Shown piece after piece: positions 6,182 to 8,436 of a DNA stretch of 8,436 bases. The stretch lies in the NCBI GenBank assembly GCA_019247135.1, contig JAFAPL010000882.1, positions 1-8,436 of the forward strand. Direction: 5' to 3'. Each line of letters starts with the position of its first letter. The first letter of the stretch is position 1. The translations under genes were made by a program, and so were the position numbers. Below the pieces are notes generated by a model, which did not search any database, was not told the origin of the DNA, and worked only from the letters and a program-made list of their open reading frames with translations. The stretch comes from Chloroflexota bacterium. GTDB lineage: Bacteria > Chloroflexota > UBA6077 > CF-72.

Positions 6182-8245
6182 CTACGGTTGCGCAGACAGT
6201 CGATCGACTTCTCTGCGGATACACTCCAGCAAGTCGCGATCCGAAGAGGACTCGATGGCGCGCAGCGAGTGCAGCACCTGGCGCAGTTGCCCCCGCCCCT
6301 GAGATCTGGATGCACCATGATTGCTCGCCTTGGCGCAAGCGACGCGGCTGCGCAGTTCCGCAACGGAGATCGTCGGAGCAATCTGGAGCAGCCCAGGCAG
6401 TGACGCTGGAGGCGCCTCGACCAGCACGACTGCTCGTGCAATGTCGATCGATCCCTCTTCGAGCGCATGTTTCAGTTCCGCGTGACCGTTGACGCGTAGC
6501 CAGCGCGAGATGGTCGACGCGTTGAATCCCGTCCGCCGACTGATTTCACGAACGCCGAGGCCGGTTGCCGCAAGTCGCTCGATGGTGCGCACCCGTTCGG
6601 CGGCCGACAGTTGCTCACGATGCAGATTCTCGAGTACGTTGAGCAGGAACGCTCGACCATCATCCGCCACCCGGACCGACGCCGGAATCTCGTGAATACC
6701 TGCCTGTTTCGCAGCCCGCAGACGACGAATCCCGAACACGACTTCGTAGCGTGTGCCTTTGGGTCGCACGCAGATCGGTTGGAGAAGACCGTCCTGTCGG
6801 ACTGAGTCCGCAAGCTCACGGATGGCTTTGTCGGCGTACATGTGGCGAGAGTTCTGTGCCGCGGGAGGCTCGTCAATAGTGTCGACCGACAACCACACCA
6901 GCGCGGGTTTTTGAGCGCCATTCGATTTGTGGCGCAGCTCTTTTTCGCATGGCAGGACCTGACACAACTCGACATGTCGGCCGCATTTTGCGCAAGCGCG
7001 ACGGCGGTCCACCTGAATGTCGAACTCGAGCCGCTCCGCGCAACCTCCGCACAGCGGGCCACGACTCCGAAGTCCGCATAGTCGGCATGAAGTAATGCTC
7101 GTATTGTTGCTATCTCTCTGTTGCATGGTGGATCTTTCTGTGCCGTTACGTGTGCGCTCCACGAGTTCGATGCGGCGGCCATGCCGTCGAATGAGGCCGG
7201 CGTTTTCGAGGCTGGCGAGACCGCGCGTGACCGATTCACGTCGAACTCCGATCTGATAGGCCAACTGCTGGTGCGACCAGCTTCGGGGCACCTGAGTCTC
7301 CGCGCCGGGCGCAATCTCCCGCAGCACATGGATCAGGTTGTCGCGAACGCTGTGTGTGCGCGCTCGAACCAGCGTGGCTTCGAGCCGCTCGAGGCGCTGC
7401 GCGAACCGCGTGACCAGTGCGCTGCAGTCCGCCGGGTGCTCCTCCAACCAGCGCAGGAAATCCCGCGCGCAGAGGACTTCAACGCAGCCCGGCAAAACAC
7501 CGATGAGTTTCACCCCAACCGGATGCAATCCCAGAAGGGCACCCATCGAAAACAAGTCACCCGACTCGAGCTTCTCCGCAACCATTGCTCGCTGCGCTTC
7601 AGTAACGAGCCAGACCCGGAGCTCACCTGAGAGAACGTGACCGACGCAACCGACAGGCACCTCGTCGTGCGACACCACTTCGCCCGAGCGAAACGTCTGC
7701 AGACCGAGCGAGCTCGGCTCGGCGGCCTCGTGGTTCGGCGGCTCGACTGCGCGGCTCAGGTGCTTCGCCCGGGCGAGCGTTTCGGGCCGCATCTGCAGCA
7801 GACTCGCCATCGTCGTAGCCTTGAGTGAGCTCGAGCCAGCGCCGAGCGTCATCGACAGCCGCTGCTGCACAGCGACCTCGCGGAGCTTCGCCGGCACGAG
7901 TGACACGCTCTTCAGAACTCCGAGTGTGAGCTCCAGGCGCTGGGCGAAGGAGCCAAGCCCCAACCCCTGCACCGCTGGCAGCTCATCCGACGCGAGCGCC
8001 GAAGCATCGACCTGGGTGAGTGCTTCGGCAAATTCTCGGTGAACCGTGCGGCCGAGCCATGGCGCGAGCCCAACAACATGGCCGCGCCCGAGAACGGCAG
8101 TCGTCGTTTCGCGGCCTTCCGCGTCGAGGAGGAAGCAGCGCACGACTCCGTGACGGATCACGAAGGTAGCGTCCGCGGGGCGACCTGCATGCAACATGAA
8201 CTCACCGCGTCGAAATGTGCGGATCGCTCGCGCGGGCACCGTCAC
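6182..8245 (-). CDS. Multidomain regulator: two Crp-like modules, a double zinc-finger-like cysteine cluster and a ParB/Noc-type domain
   Basis: This is one uninterrupted 687-codon frame. Module 1 (about 1-165) is a Crp-like beta-roll (FRRGEFMLHAGRPADATFVI, RHGVVRCFL) with a short helix-turn-helix, MASLLQMRPETLARAKHL. Module 2 (about 183-365) is a complete Crp-like unit: FRSGEVVSHDE, LESGDLFSMGALLG, a dimerisation helix and a winged helix (SHQQLAYQIGVRRESVTRGL, ASLENAGLIRRHGRRIEL). Residues 387-433 hold CXXC-x8-CXXC (C387/390/399/402), then CXXC-x6-C-x4-C (C418/421/428/433), like zinc-binding knuckles. Residues about 449-640 are ParB-like: GLLQPICVRP (486-495), the GIRRLRAAK box (505-513), VLENLHREQLS (537-547) and a helix-turn-helix, GLGVREISRRTGFNASTISR. 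The role is presumably DNA binding and regulation; ligand and targets are unknown. GTG 8245 is preceded by AAGGA; GTG 8239 is also possible. An ATG at 7126 (residue 374) could start a separate zinc/ParB product. Confidence 0.85.
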   Translation of the reverse strand: MTVPARAIRTFRRGEFMLHAGRPADATFVIRHGVVRCFLLDAEGRETTTAVLGRGHVVGLAPWLGRTVHREFAEALTQVDASALASDELPAVQGLGLGSFAQRLELTLGVLKSVSLVPAKLREVAVQQRLSMTLGAGSSSLKATTMASLLQMRPETLARAKHLSRAVEPPNHEAAEPSSLGLQTFRSGEVVSHDEVPVGCVGHVLSGELRVWLVTEAQRAMVAEKLESGDLFSMGALLGLHPVGVKLIGVLPGCVEVLCARDFLRWLEEHPADCSALVTRFAQRLERLEATLVRARTHSVRDNLIHVLREIAPGAETQVPRSWSHQQLAYQIGVRRESVTRGLASLENAGLIRRHGRRIELVERTRNGTERSTMQQRDSNNTSITSCRLCGLRSRGPLCGGCAERLEFDIQVDRRRACAKCGRHVELCQVLPCEKELRHKSNGAQKPALVWLSVDTIDEPPAAQNSRHMYADKAIRELADSVRQDGLLQPICVRPKGTRYEVVFGIRRLRAAKQAGIHEIPASVRVADDGRAFLLNVLENLHREQLSAAERVRTIERLAATGLGVREISRRTGFNASTISRWLRVNGHAELKHALEEGSIDIARAVVLVEAPPASLPGLLQIAPTISVAELRSRVACAKASNHGASRSQGRGQLRQVLHSLRAIESSSDRDLLECIRREVDRLSAQP

Positions 8246-8260
8246 GAGTCCTTACTCTCC

Positions 8261-8289
8261 TGTATACCGGAACTCGGGCACGTTGTGTC
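8261..8289 (-). promoter_or_regulatory. Candidate promoter of the Crp-Crp-ParB fusion gene
   Basis: On the minus strand a good -10 element, TATACA (8261-8266), lies 15 nt before the GTG start. A 17-nt spacer separates it from GACACA (8284-8289), which matches only the last half of a -35 consensus. The -10 overlaps a near-perfect 12-bp palindrome (8259-8270, core GTATAC), a possible repressor or self-binding site. The leader would be about 10 nt and holds the AAGGA ribosome binding site. Confidence 0.4.
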
Positions 8290-8302
8290 CACTAGTTGAC
8301 AA
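8283..8302. repeat. Imperfect inverted repeat in the divergent intergenic region
   Basis: TTGT (8283-8286) and ACAA (8299-8302) flank 12 bp that include the palindrome ACTAGT (8291-8296, centre off by one base). The half-sites resemble Crp/Fnr-type arms, and the fusion protein next to it has two Crp-type DNA-binding modules. A TTGACA hexamer on the plus strand (8296-8301) overlaps it but has no suitable -10 at the right distance. Weak evidence. Confidence 0.25.
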
Positions 8303-8336
8303 TACGTGGGTTCCCAGGCCGGCGCCGCTGGGCCGG

Positions 8337-8342
8337 TACGCT
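8337..8342 (+). promoter_or_regulatory. Candidate -10 element for a leaderless oxidoreductase mRNA
   Basis: TACGCT fits the TANNNT pattern and ends 6 nt before the GTG at 8349, which has no Shine-Dalgarno. That spacing would place transcription start on or next to the start codon, as in leaderless mRNAs. No clear -35 is seen; GGCCGG occurs twice upstream (8317-8322 and 8331-8336), and CCCAG/CTGGG arms (8313-8317, 8328-8332) could be a binding site. Confidence 0.3.
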
Positions 8343-8348
8343 GTCCCC

Positions 8349-8436
8349 GTGAGCACGCGCAAGCGCTGCCTGATGCTCGGGGCAGGCGGCATGGCCGAGG
8401 CCTGGATCCGCCGCATCTTGCCCGCTTTCTCAGATC
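8349..8436 (+). CDS. Gfo/Idh/MocA-like NAD(P)-dependent dehydrogenase, N-terminus only
   Basis: Only 29 codons are inside the window. They read VSTRKRCLMLGAGGMAEAW followed by IRRILPAFSD. A beta strand (RCLMLG) followed by GAGGMA is the dinucleotide-binding GxGxxA turn of a Rossmann fold, and MAEAWIRRILPAF is typical of the first helix in Gfo/Idh/MocA sugar or inositol dehydrogenases. The substrate cannot be told from this. The GTG at 8349 is chosen because the Rossmann strand begins a few residues later, as is normal in the family. The gene is divergent from the fusion regulator, with 103 bp between the starts, so regulation by that protein is plausible but unproven. Another Rossmann family cannot be excluded from so little sequence. 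Confidence 0.6.
   Translation, partial: MSTRKRCLMLGAGGMAEAWIRRILPAFSD

Noticed and set aside
6182..8245. ParB-type domain as sign of a plasmid partition locus or chromosome origin region
   Set aside because: No parA partner, no parS-like repeats seen, and the domain is fused to Crp modules beside metabolic genes; a regulatory role fits better.

Overview
The window looks like a GC-rich, respiring Gram-negative-type bacterium. It carries the front half of an alternative complex III (ACIII) operon, a cytochrome bc1-independent quinol oxidising complex. ACIII with a fused molybdopterin-like/iron-sulfur ActB is common in Acidobacteriota, Gemmatimonadota, Myxococcota, Bacteroidota and relatives. 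I lean towards Acidobacteriota or Gemmatimonadota, but the sequence alone does not prove it.

Positions 1-5251 are a tightly packed minus-strand operon, transcribed right to left: actA (pentahaem cytochrome c), actB (iron-sulfur subunit), actC (NrfD-like membrane subunit) and the start of actD (DUF3341 membrane subunit, cut by the window edge). Gaps are about 4 nt, and actB/actC overlap as GTGA. The products would oxidise menaquinol or ubiquinol at ActC, pass electrons through the ActB clusters and ActA haems, and deliver them to a cytochrome c or a terminal oxidase. The remaining subunits (actE, actF) would lie beyond base 1.

Positions 5252-5470 are a divergent control region with several perfect palindromes. 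It separates actA from a plus-strand Crp/Fnr-family regulator (5471-6160), the obvious candidate local regulator of the ACIII operon.

Convergent to it, at 6182-8245 on the minus strand, is the most unusual object in the window. It is one uninterrupted 687-residue reading frame that joins two successive Crp-like modules, a double cysteine cluster resembling zinc fingers, and a ParB/Noc-type domain with its own helix-turn-helix. An in-frame ATG at the junction could also give a separate zinc/ParB product.

A 103-bp divergent intergenic region (8246-8348) then separates this gene from the start of a plus-strand Gfo/Idh/MocA-like dehydrogenase that runs off the right edge. No tRNA, rRNA, CRISPR array or insertion sequence was seen. 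The many long frames opposite the real genes are GC-rich shadows.
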